A stretch of DNA of 64,000 bases from Alphaproteobacteria bacterium. Lineage in GTDB: Bacteria; Pseudomonadota; Alphaproteobacteria; Rhizobiales; Rhizobiaceae. A program made the translations under genes and the position numbers. The stretch is taken from assembly GCA_024742485.1 (NCBI GenBank), contig JANSYK010000003.1, positions 1,089,813 to 1,153,812 on the forward strand. Reading direction: 5' to 3'. The notes under the pieces are model-generated. The model worked only from the letters and a program-made list of their open reading frames with translations. It was not told the DNA's origin and did no database searches. Below, piece after piece: positions 50,435 to 58,063 of this stretch (its first letter is position 1; every line of letters starts with the position of its first letter).

Positions 50435-51463
50435 TTACTCCTGCACGTCGGACATCATTGCACGAACCGCCGTCGCTTCAAAAACCGGTTCGACGGTGAT
50501 TTTGCCGGAGATGATATCGTCACGCATCGCCATGACGTCGGTCCAGACGTCATCCGGGATCTGTGGCGTCTTGAGCAATTTCACAGAATCGTCCGCCAGA
50601 CCGATAGCGTAGCTCTTGGTGCCGAATGTGTCCGACTTGAGGTCCGCAATCATGGCTGAATAAACGGGCTCGATATTCCAGACAACCGAGGAGAGCAGAT
50701 TGCCCTTGTCGATGGCTGTCTTGTCGCCGATCACATCGATAAACAGGACTTTGCCGCCGTCGCCGGCTTTGCTGGTCTCGACTGCCTGGAGCATGCCGAA
50801 GCTGGAGCCATTGCCCTGGCCGAAAATGATATCGGCGCCAGCCGCTATTACACTTTCGGTCACCCGCTTGCCACCGGCTGCGTCACTGTAGGCTGCAGGT
50901 CCGATGACCGCGTAAATGACCTTGGCGTCCGGGTTTTCGGCCTTCACGCCCTGCGCAAATCCGGCTGACTGGGAGTTCCAGGATGGCGGCTCGCCCGATA
51001 CGACGATGCCAAGCGTGTTCGAACGGCTCATTTTCGCAGCCATGCGGCCGGCCAGATAGGCACCGGCATGACCCGAAAGCGTGTAGTCGGCGATCAGTCC
51101 CGGTGTCAGTGCGCTGGGCGTATCAACGATGGCGACCGGCACATTCAGTTCCTTGGCGATTTCGGGAGCCGCGGTGTTGTAGCCACTGGCATGAGCGATC
51201 ATCAGGTTTGCACCGTCTTCCGCCAATTCACGCAGCGTTGGCCGGACATCGCCATATCCGAGGCCCTGTGCAACGATCACTTCGACACCGGCTGCTTCAC
51301 CCGCTGCCTTTGCGGCATCGACGCCCTGCTGGTTCCAGCCGTAATCGGTGCCTTCCTCAGGCGTCAGGATGGCAATTGTATTGACATCAGCCGCGGTGGC
51401 GGACCCGAGCATCAATCCTGAAATGATCAGTGCGCTAGCACCCTTTAAGATGAAATTTTTCAT
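50435..51463 (-). CDS. BMP-family (PnrA-like) ABC transporter substrate-binding protein, candidate vitamin B6 binder
   Basis: 342 residues, first gene of its operon. MKNFILKGASALIISGLMLGSATA is a signal peptide; there is no lipobox cysteine, so it is a soluble periplasmic protein. The mature part has the BMP-family block EEGTDYGWNQQGVDAAKAAGE, VIVAQGLGYGDVRPTLRELAEDGANL, and GNGSSFGMLQAVE. Family members usually bind nucleosides or other small aromatic solutes. The gene starts a seven-gene run that ends with lactonase, PPAT and pyridoxal dehydrogenase, so pyridoxine, pyridoxamine or pyridoxal is the likely ligand. That is inference from context. Confidence 0.9.
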   Translation of the reverse strand: MKNFILKGASALIISGLMLGSATAADVNTIAILTPEEGTDYGWNQQGVDAAKAAGEAAGVEVIVAQGLGYGDVRPTLRELAEDGANLMIAHASGYNTAAPEIAKELNVPVAIVDTPSALTPGLIADYTLSGHAGAYLAGRMAAKMSRSNTLGIVVSGEPPSWNSQSAGFAQGVKAENPDAKVIYAVIGPAAYSDAAGGKRVTESVIAAGADIIFGQGNGSSFGMLQAVETSKAGDGGKVLFIDVIGDKTAIDKGNLLSSVVWNIEPVYSAMIADLKSDTFGTKSYAIGLADDSVKLLKTPQIPDDVWTDVMAMRDDIISGKITVEPVFEATAVRAMMSDVQE

Positions 51464-51549
51464 GGTATCCTCCTTTTTGTATTGGTCGTTAATTCAGTGA
51501 ATGATAACATCAATAACCCCCTGTTTTATTTTAAGAAAATTGGAAAGAC

Positions 51550-51984
51550 ATGTTGATGTTGCGACGTTTGTTATTATTGGTTTTCTTCAGTATTTCAGCA
51601 CAGGCAAACGCCGTTGAACTGCGTGAAATTGAAGTTCGTAAGGGCACGGCAGGGCTGTCGCCGGTGCCGCTCGACTTGACCAATGCCAGCGAAGCATCGC
51701 TTCTGTGTATCGGGGAACTCGCCCATTGGTATTCGACCGAAGTCGCCCGGATTGAAACCGGGACGACCGCCCGGGTCGATCTGTGGTTCGATCCGAAATC
51801 CGGCACATACACACTGCTCAATGACAGTGAAGAGAACATGCCACTGGAAGCCCTGTGGTGCGGTCGGGCAGGTCGAGCGTATGAAACACGTGGACGCATC
51901 CTGCTCGACCGGAGCCCTGACCGGGTGCCCGATGCCTTGGATCTGGCTTGTACGCTGAACGAGGACCAGGTCCGTTGCGAGTGA
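51550..51984 (+). CDS. small exported protein of unknown function between the two B6-block operons
   Basis: 144 residues. The N-terminal MLMLRRLLLLVFFSISAQANA is a signal peptide. The mature part includes ELREIEVRKGTAGLSPVPLDLTNASEASLLC, a pair of Cys (LLCIGELAHW and LWCGRAG) and a tail with another Cys pair (DLACTLNEDQVRCE), four cysteines in total that could form two disulfides. No family is recognised. It is divergent from the BMP gene and convergent with the TRAP gene, which ends 17 bases away. Confidence 0.7.
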   Translation: MLMLRRLLLLVFFSISAQANAVELREIEVRKGTAGLSPVPLDLTNASEASLLCIGELAHWYSTEVARIETGTTARVDLWFDPKSGTYTLLNDSEENMPLEALWCGRAGRAYETRGRILLDRSPDRVPDALDLACTLNEDQVRCE

Positions 51985-52000
51985 ATTTCGGTCATGGCCA

Positions 52001-53023
52001 TCACTTGGCAGCCTTTTCGTCAACCAAGGCCTTGAGCTGGTCATATTCCGCCTTGACGTCAGGATTGGCCGCCACCAGTTCAGCCGCCAATTCTGCAAAG
52101 GACTCTTCCATCTTCGCCTGATCGTCCGCCGAGAGTGTGTTGATGATCCCGCCATTGTCGCGCCAGATGCCGTAGGTGCGTTCAACATTGTCGACACCCC
52201 ACTGGAAGACCGCCATTTCCGCGGCGCGCCCGGCTTCGAGGATCGCGGTTTGAACGTCTTTCGGCTGCGCCTGGAACCAATCCTCATTGACGACCGTCAC
52301 GGAGACGATCTCCGCAAATCTGAGATCCGTGATGTTCTTGCCGATGTCGTAGTATTTGAATGCCGTGAGTATGGGCATGCCCACCAGCAAGCCGTCGAGA
52401 CCGCCGCTCTGCAATTGCGGCACGACCTCTGAAAGCGCCAAAGGCAACGGCGTGACACCGATAAGTTCCATCGGCTTGATCTGCATCGGAGTGGCGAAGG
52501 TACGCACCTTCAGTCCCTTCATCCCGTCAAGGGTGGTCACCGGCTTGGTGGTAAAGACAACGGTGGGGCTGTTGTAGATTGCGCCAATCACCCTCAAACC
52601 CTTGTCGAGGAAGAGGGTTTCCAACCGATCACGATAGGTGGAATCGTGAATGGCCGCACTGACATCCTGTGGTGTCTTGAACAGGCCCGGTACGTCGAAG
52701 GCCTGAAAGACCGGATCAACATTCGTCATGAATGAAGTTGGTGTCGTGAAGGCTTCGATGGTCCCCAGCAGTACCCCTTCGGCCATGCGCGGTATAGGTC
52801 CCAACTGGCTTGCCGGATAGATTTCCGTTGTAACCGCATCGCCGACGCGTTCCGCAAGTTCGGCGGCGAACACTTTCTGCCACTCGTGCTGTACATCGTT
52901 GATCGTCGCAGAGGCCAGTTTCATGGTGGCGGCTGATGCCGGCACCGTGGCGAGCACCATTGCCGACGGCGTCAGCATCATCATGGTGGCGAGAGCGGCT
53001 GCACGAAGCATGGATCTAATCAT
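52001..53023 (-). CDS. TRAP transporter substrate-binding protein (DctP family)
   Basis: 340 residues with a signal peptide MIRSMLRAAALATMMMLTPSAM...ASA. The DctP fold shows in LASATINDVQHEWQKVFAAELAERVG, the IEAFTTPTSF region, and GLKVRTFATPMQIKPMELIGVTPL. The Arg in KVRTF is the residue that normally holds the ligand carboxylate, so the solute is probably an organic acid. It closes an eight-gene operon that also encodes ring-cleavage and dehydrogenase proteins. 4-Pyridoxate or a later carboxylate is a reasonable guess. Confidence 0.94.
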   Translation of the reverse strand: MIRSMLRAAALATMMMLTPSAMVLATVPASAATMKLASATINDVQHEWQKVFAAELAERVGDAVTTEIYPASQLGPIPRMAEGVLLGTIEAFTTPTSFMTNVDPVFQAFDVPGLFKTPQDVSAAIHDSTYRDRLETLFLDKGLRVIGAIYNSPTVVFTTKPVTTLDGMKGLKVRTFATPMQIKPMELIGVTPLPLALSEVVPQLQSGGLDGLLVGMPILTAFKYYDIGKNITDLRFAEIVSVTVVNEDWFQAQPKDVQTAILEAGRAAEMAVFQWGVDNVERTYGIWRDNGGIINTLSADDQAKMEESFAELAAELVAANPDVKAEYDQLKALVDEKAAK

Positions 53024-53044
53024 GATGTTACCTCTTATCTGGTG

Positions 53045-54316
53045 TCATAGGGGCCGGCTGAGCGAGAGTGATATCGCCGGTACATAGGTGATGACGAGAA
53101 GTGCCACGATCTGAACCGCGACGAATGGAAGAACCCCGCGATAAAGCGAATGCGACGGCAGTCCGGTTACCGACTGCGCGACAAAAATGTTCAATCCGAA
53201 TGGCGGCGTGAACATTCCGATCGCCAAATTGACCGTCATGATGATGCCGAAGTGAATGGGATCGACGCCGACGGCGATCGCGATCGGAACCAGGAGTGGT
53301 GCGAGAACCAGTATGGCCGAGGTCGGATCCAGAAAGCAGCCGATCAGCAACAACAGGGCGTTGACCGTCAAGAGAAAGCCGATGGTCGACATGTCGAGGG
53401 CTTGCATCCAGCCGACAATCGCCTGGGGAATACCCTGTGTTGTGATCAGCCAGGTGATCAGGCCGGCCGTCGCGACAATGATGAGGACCTTTGCCGAAAG
53501 CGTTGCGGCGCGAGCTGCCGCGTTGATCACATCGTTGATTCCCATCGACCGATAGACGAACATCGCGATGACGATCGCATACAAACAGGCAAAACCACCG
53601 GCCTCGGTCGGTGAAAACCAACCATTGTAGATGCCGCCAAGTACCACCACCGGCATCAGCAAGGCCCAGATCGCTTCCCGAGCGGTTTTGACGACAAGGC
53701 GGCCGTCAATCCTTGATGATCGGGGAATTTTTCGGCGCAGCGCCACAACGATCACAAACGCGGCCATCAGCAAGGCAATGACCATCCCTGGAAGAATGCC
53801 TGCAATGAAGAGCTGCGGGATCGATTGTTCTGCCGCCAGACCGTAGAGGATCATGGCGATGCTGGGCGGAATGACGATGTCGATTGCGCCAGCCGATGCC
53901 AGCAGACCGGCAGACCGCTCGGCGCCGTAGCCCGATGACTTCAGCTTCGGATAAAGGCTCTTTCCCAGAGCTGCCACCGCCGCAACGCTCGAGCCGGAGA
54001 TCGCGCCCATGGCAGCCGATGCACCAACCGTGGCGACGCCCAGGCCTCCCGGCACACGGCCGGTTAGGGCAACCGCGAGGGCAATCAAGCGTGAGGCAAT
54101 GCCGCTGACGGCCATGAGTTCACCGGCAAAAATGAAGAATGGAACCGCCAAAAGGGCGTAATTATCCAGACCGCCGAAGATGACCTGCTGCAAAAGCAGT
54201 GGCGGAAGCTCCAGAACAAGTGCAACCGTCAACACCGCACCGGTCAGGAATGCCAGGAAGACCGGCGTTCCAAAAACCAGAAGCAAGGCAGGGATGGCTG
54301 CGAGTGTGGCAATCAT
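53045..54316 (-). CDS. TRAP transporter large permease (DctM)
   Basis: 423 residues, about twelve membrane segments. Visible TRAP-M blocks are VPFFIFAGELMAVSGIASRLIALA, GAISGSSVAAVAALGKSLYP, and the repeat half near PTSAILVLAPLLVPIAIAVGVDPIHFGIIMTVN. It works with the small subunit and sodium gradient to move the DctP-bound acid. The start overlaps the small-subunit stop by 4 bases. Confidence 0.95.
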   Translation of the reverse strand: MIATLAAIPALLLVFGTPVFLAFLTGAVLTVALVLELPPLLLQQVIFGGLDNYALLAVPFFIFAGELMAVSGIASRLIALAVALTGRVPGGLGVATVGASAAMGAISGSSVAAVAALGKSLYPKLKSSGYGAERSAGLLASAGAIDIVIPPSIAMILYGLAAEQSIPQLFIAGILPGMVIALLMAAFVIVVALRRKIPRSSRIDGRLVVKTAREAIWALLMPVVVLGGIYNGWFSPTEAGGFACLYAIVIAMFVYRSMGINDVINAAARAATLSAKVLIIVATAGLITWLITTQGIPQAIVGWMQALDMSTIGFLLTVNALLLLIGCFLDPTSAILVLAPLLVPIAIAVGVDPIHFGIIMTVNLAIGMFTPPFGLNIFVAQSVTGLPSHSLYRGVLPFVAVQIVALLVITYVPAISLSLSRPL

Positions 54317-54873
54317 GATCGATCGCCTTCAAAGGATGTCCGTGGATCGAACGCAATCAACGCCCTGATATCCCTCAGCAGGCAGAAAAAGGCGATCAGC
54401 GCCATGCCGGCGAAGCCCAGAAAGACCATCGAATGAGGAATACTCATCGGAATGCCCATCGACATGCTGGTCGTGTCGAGGCGCATGATCTTTTGCACGA
54501 ACGTCCACGAAGCATTGGCCGTATAAAGTGTCGCGGCCAGGGCGATGAGGTCATGAAAGATGTATAGCGCAACGCGCGAACGGCCATGGGCATAGGATGG
54601 AAGCAGATTGATGTTGATGTGCTGGCGCTGCGCCAGTGCGCGCACGGCGCCGGCCATGACCAGCAGAACAATGAGATAGACCATCAACTCGTCAGCGCCG
54701 GTAACGGAGTATGAAAACAGATGTCGCCCGGTCGCATTCGCGACATTGATCCCGACCACCACAATCAGCAGCAATCCCATCGTCCAGTCGATGGCCCGTC
54801 CCAACCGCGCTCCAACCCCGGTTGCCAGAGGCTCCCCGGACAAGGAGTTGCGTTTGTCGAGCGGGCTGCTCAT
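54313..54873 (-). CDS. TRAP transporter small permease (DctQ)
   Basis: 186 residues with four membrane segments (about 30-48, 58-78, 98-118, 135-160) and the DctQ block VTGADELMVYLIVLLVMAGAVRALAQRQHININLL. It lies between the FHMPC-dehydrogenase-like gene and DctM, overlapping the former by one base and the latter by four. This degree of overlap suggests that enzyme and transporter are made together. Confidence 0.92.
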   Translation of the reverse strand: MSSPLDKRNSLSGEPLATGVGARLGRAIDWTMGLLLIVVVGINVANATGRHLFSYSVTGADELMVYLIVLLVMAGAVRALAQRQHININLLPSYAHGRSRVALYIFHDLIALAATLYTANASWTFVQKIMRLDTTSMSMGIPMSIPHSMVFLGFAGMALIAFFCLLRDIRALIAFDPRTSFEGDRS

Positions 54874-55802
54874 CAGTCTCGCTCCTCGAGTATCCGGCGC
54901 ACGGCAACAAATTTTTTCGCCCGTTCCTTTTGCAGCTCGAGGCCGCGTCCATCCGGATAGGCATAGATGCCTTCACCCGATTTGATACCGAGCTTGCCCG
55001 CACGGATCTTTTCCTCGACCATCGGCGCAACATCGCTGCGATTGGCCAGGTCGGAATTGAGAAAGGATGAGACCGAGCGATAGATGTCCATTCCCGCCAT
55101 ATCCAGCAGCGCCATCGGACCCACCACCGCAAGTTTGTAGCCAATGCCCCAGGAGACACATGTGTCGATGTCTTCGGGCTCGATCACGCCTCGTTCGACC
55201 AGATCAACTGTTTCGCGCAGCAGTGCATACAGAACCCTGTTTTCAACAAAACCGGGAACGTCTTTTTTGACGACCACCGGCAGAAGATCGAGACTGCGGA
55301 TAAACTCACGTATGGCAGTTACCGTCTCTGGAGCCGTTTCGGCTCCACCGATGACCTCGATCATCGGAATGATATGGGGTGGATTGGACCAATGCATGCC
55401 GACAAATCGGGCCGGGTTTTCGAGATCTGCCTGCAGTTTGGTGATGGGGATACCCGAAGTATCGGTCGCGATGATTGTCGAGTGGTCAATCAACGGTTCA
55501 ATTGCCCGATAGGTCTCCGTTTTAATGCCCTGGTCTTCAGGCACATTTTCGATGATCAGATCAGCGCCATCGACCGCCTCGCTCAGGGAGGAAACAAAGT
55601 GGATATCACCGGCTCCGGCAGAGGGTTGCGCGATGCCGAGTTGATCCATCACTCCGTCGGCCAGCCCAACCAGCCCCTGAGCCCTTTCGATGGCTTTTTG
55701 CGCCGTGTCAAAGGCACAGACCGTTACGCCACCGCGGGCCAATCTGGCCGCGATTCCCGGGCCCATCGTGCCCAGGCCGATGAGTCCGACGCGTTCAATC
55801 AT
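54873..55802 (-). CDS. 3-hydroxyacyl-CoA-dehydrogenase-fold NAD enzyme, candidate FHMPC 5-dehydrogenase of B6 degradation
   Basis: 309 residues. The NAD-binding block GLIGLGTMGPGIAARLARGG starts at residue 7, followed by DTSGIPITKL, VGMHWSNPPHIIPMIEVI and the C-terminal VVVKKDVPGFVENRVLYALLRE. The block HWSNPP where a fatty-acid enzyme usually has HFFNPP argues against a CoA thioester substrate. M. loti FHMPC 5-dehydrogenase (5-formyl-3-hydroxy-2-methylpyridine-4-carboxylate to the 4,5-dicarboxylate) belongs to this fold and, as far as I recall, shares these blocks. L-carnitine-dehydrogenase-like enzymes are another possibility. It overlaps the GST-like and DctQ genes. Confidence 0.78.
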   Translation of the reverse strand: MIERVGLIGLGTMGPGIAARLARGGVTVCAFDTAQKAIERAQGLVGLADGVMDQLGIAQPSAGAGDIHFVSSLSEAVDGADLIIENVPEDQGIKTETYRAIEPLIDHSTIIATDTSGIPITKLQADLENPARFVGMHWSNPPHIIPMIEVIGGAETAPETVTAIREFIRSLDLLPVVVKKDVPGFVENRVLYALLRETVDLVERGVIEPEDIDTCVSWGIGYKLAVVGPMALLDMAGMDIYRSVSSFLNSDLANRSDVAPMVEEKIRAGKLGIKSGEGIYAYPDGRGLELQKERAKKFVAVRRILEERD

Positions 55803-56419
55803 CCTGCGGCCTTGACTTCGGTTGCAGCCTTGAACGCTGGCCTCTGGGCAATCGTGGCGATCCAGCGATCAAGATTTGGAAAGGGTGGTCGATCGATCTT
55901 GAAACCGAGGCAGCGGATCAGGATCGGTGCACAGGCGATATCGGCGAGCGTGATCTTGTCCAGCGCCATGAAAGTCCGGCCATCCAGATGGCTGTCGATG
56001 ATCGCCATTTGATTCGCGAGGTCTTTGACCTGTGCACCATATTCCGGGCTTCTCTCATCCTCGGGAAGTTTGCCGCCTTTGAACGCTGCCATATATCCGG
56101 GATTCACCGCAGCGAGCAGGAAATCCATCCACCTGTCGACTTCTGTGCATTCTGCTGGTGTTGCGCCCGTGAATTGGGAACCGCCGCTTGCCGCCAGATA
56201 GCGAAGGATCGTGTTCGATTCCCAGATGACGGTGTCGCCATCGACGAGGGTAGGGACCTTGGAGGTCGGGTTGAGCGCCTTGTATTCGGCCGTTTGCGTG
56301 TTTTCGAACAGGCGGCCATAATCCTCGCGCTCATAGGGTGCACCCATCTCTTCCAGCATGAAGAGCACCTTCTGGACGTTCCCGGATGTTTGTCGTCCCA
56401 ATACCTTGTACATAACCAC
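55799..56419 (-). CDS. glutathione S-transferase family protein, possible cis-trans isomerase of a ring-cleavage product
   Basis: 206 residues. The thioredoxin-like N-terminal domain (about 1-80) has GRQTSGNVQKVLFMLEEMGAPYE, the cis-Pro block TSKVPTLVDGD, and ESNTILRYLA. The all-helical C-terminal domain (about 90-200) has DEVDRWMDFLLAAVNPGY-type sequence and LADIACAPILIRCLGF. It is a GST, but which class is not clear. In gentisate-type catabolism the GST-fold enzyme maleylpyruvate isomerase acts on the dioxygenase product, and a bicupin dioxygenase gene lies three genes upstream. Start overlaps the next gene by 4 bases. Confidence 0.88.
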   Translation of the reverse strand: MVMYKVLGRQTSGNVQKVLFMLEEMGAPYEREDYGRLFENTQTAEYKALNPTSKVPTLVDGDTVIWESNTILRYLAASGGSQFTGATPAECTEVDRWMDFLLAAVNPGYMAAFKGGKLPEDERSPEYGAQVKDLANQMAIIDSHLDGRTFMALDKITLADIACAPILIRCLGFKIDRPPFPNLDRWIATIAQRPAFKAATEVKAAG

Positions 56420-56456
56420 TGGTCTCCATCTCGCCGGATCATGCCGGCATTGCCGT

Positions 56457-56852
56457 TCAAAGGGGTTTGTAGACGATCGCGTCCATTTCGATCTTTGTAT
56501 TGATTACCGCCCGCGCTTCGACAGTTGTTCGGGCAAGCACTGCATCACCGATGCCCTTGAGAAAGGCTCGATTGTACCGCCCGAAGTCTCGAACATCCTG
56601 AAGGTAGGTCGTTATCCGAACCACATCCGACAGGGTCGCGCCTTCATGGGCGATGACCCGTTCGATTGTCTTGAGGGTGGCCAGCGTCTCTTCCTCGATC
56701 GTGCCGTCGATCATGTCGTTGTTTTCATCCTTCGGCACTTGTCCGGACACGAAAATATAGTCGCCCGCCCTGACCGCCGGATGAAACGGCAGGTTGGGGT
56801 TTTTGTTGCCAATGGCGTAGTGCTGGTCGGATTTTCTCGCCGTATCGCTCAC
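56457..56852 (-). CDS. RidA (YjgF/YER057c/UK114) family protein, possible enamine/imine deaminase
   Basis: 131 residues. It has the family strand-helix order with AGDYIFVSGQVP, TLKTIERVIAHEGATLSDVVRITTYLQDV, and the C-terminal block ARTTVEARAVINTKIEMDAI. Arg108 (LARTTV) is at the place of the catalytic Arg105 of E. coli RidA, so imine or enamine hydrolysis is plausible. 2-Aminomuconate deaminases belong to this family. In an operon for nitrogen-ring breakdown it could remove ammonia from the opened ring. Nine bases after the LVIVD gene. Confidence 0.9.
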   Translation of the reverse strand: MSDTARKSDQHYAIGNKNPNLPFHPAVRAGDYIFVSGQVPKDENNDMIDGTIEEETLATLKTIERVIAHEGATLSDVVRITTYLQDVRDFGRYNRAFLKGIGDAVLARTTVEARAVINTKIEMDAIVYKPL

Positions 56853-56861
56853 ACGCTGCTC

Positions 56862-57989
56862 CTAAAATACATTGGTCTCGATGATGTCGACGCCACGAAT
56901 GCGGTCGATCAGATAGATGATCCCGCGGTCATCGATGGTGACGTCATTGGATGAAGCCTGCTCGGCGCCGCTTGGCGGGTCTGGCTGAAAATGACCGACC
57001 TCATGGGGTGAGAAGGGATCGGAAATGTCGACCAGCCGAAGGCCCTGCGCAAACCAGGCAAACGGAATAATGGAACCCTTGAACCTTTCCGAAGGCTGAT
57101 GACATCCCATCATCGGCGGTTGCGGCGAGCCGTCCATGTCCAGTCCCTCGACCTGAAAGGTCGAAATCGGCAGTGGGTTCCGCTCGTCGGTTATGTCGTA
57201 GATCCAAGTAAATGCCGGCGCATGCGGTCGCAGTTTGGCCACGTCTTCATCGGCGACAATCATGATGTCGCGACCCTTCAGCTTTTGCGGAATGGGCAGG
57301 CAGGTATGGGTTGGGTGCGGAAAGCCGGGACTTGAGTTCCTGTGCGCAATCGCCTTGGGTTTGCTGAGATCCGAAATGTCCAGGATGAAAAGTCCGTGAT
57401 GCCAGTAACTGACATAGAGACGGTCTCCCATCCGCAGGGGATGGTGGCAGCGTGGTGCGACGTAGTCATGCCAGGGATACTCTTCGCCGCCGGCCGTCCA
57501 TTGGCCGGGAATCCACCAGCGGCCGACTTCCGTCGGATTGGCCGGATCCTGTAAATCAAGGATCATGACGAATGCGCCGACATAGCCGTCGGCTGTCGGC
57601 GAGATATAAGCGTAACGTCCGTCGAAATCGTAGCGGTGAACTCCCCTGCCGCCGGTTAGCCATTTGGATATGAGAGTTGGTTTTTGTGGATTGGTGGTGT
57701 CGTATATTGCGAGGCCGCCACCAAACTCGGCCGGCCCGTCATTGCCGAGCCGCTCATGATTGATGACCATCAATCCATCTTGCGCACGCACTTTGTGTGA
57801 ATGCCAGCCGAGCGGCACATCGATTGTTGTCAGTTTTTTCGGGTTTCGCGGATCGGATATATCAACCAGCGTTGTTCCGCTTGGCGGCCGCATATGGCCG
57901 ATATAGAGAATATTGCCATCCACCCAGACCTGGCCACCGCCGGGGCAATCAATGTGACCGATATGTTTCGTGTTGAACGCAGACACCAC
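56862..57989 (-). CDS. LVIVD-repeat beta-propeller protein of unknown function
   Basis: 375 residues from a GTG at 57989. It is built of repeats with the LVIVD-type phrase: GTTLVDISDPRNPKKL, LAIYDTTNPQKPTLI, VMILDLQDPANPTEV, LFILDISDLSKPKAI, WIYDITDERNPLPI and LRLVDISDPFSPHEV, six or so in all, suggesting a beta propeller. No signal peptide is seen, so it is probably cytosolic. His-rich loops (GWHSHKV, GVHRYD, PWHDY, CHHPLR, HPTHTC, CHQPSE) are spaced between blades and could bind metal. Its place between the bicupin and RidA genes suggests a catalytic or scaffold part in the same pathway. Confidence 0.8.
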   Translation of the reverse strand: MVSAFNTKHIGHIDCPGGGQVWVDGNILYIGHMRPPSGTTLVDISDPRNPKKLTTIDVPLGWHSHKVRAQDGLMVINHERLGNDGPAEFGGGLAIYDTTNPQKPTLISKWLTGGRGVHRYDFDGRYAYISPTADGYVGAFVMILDLQDPANPTEVGRWWIPGQWTAGGEEYPWHDYVAPRCHHPLRMGDRLYVSYWHHGLFILDISDLSKPKAIAHRNSSPGFPHPTHTCLPIPQKLKGRDIMIVADEDVAKLRPHAPAFTWIYDITDERNPLPISTFQVEGLDMDGSPQPPMMGCHQPSERFKGSIIPFAWFAQGLRLVDISDPFSPHEVGHFQPDPPSGAEQASSNDVTIDDRGIIYLIDRIRGVDIIETNVF

Positions 57990-58063
57990 TTTTGTAAAGC
58001 CTCAGCAAACGGGTTGGAAAACCGAACGGTGAACGCGGCGCCGTGCGCCGCAATTGACCACCA

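Noticed and set aside
54873..55802. Fatty-acid 3-hydroxyacyl-CoA dehydrogenase
   Set aside because: The usual HFFNPP block is HWSNPP and there are no beta-oxidation partners; a small aromatic substrate fits the context better.
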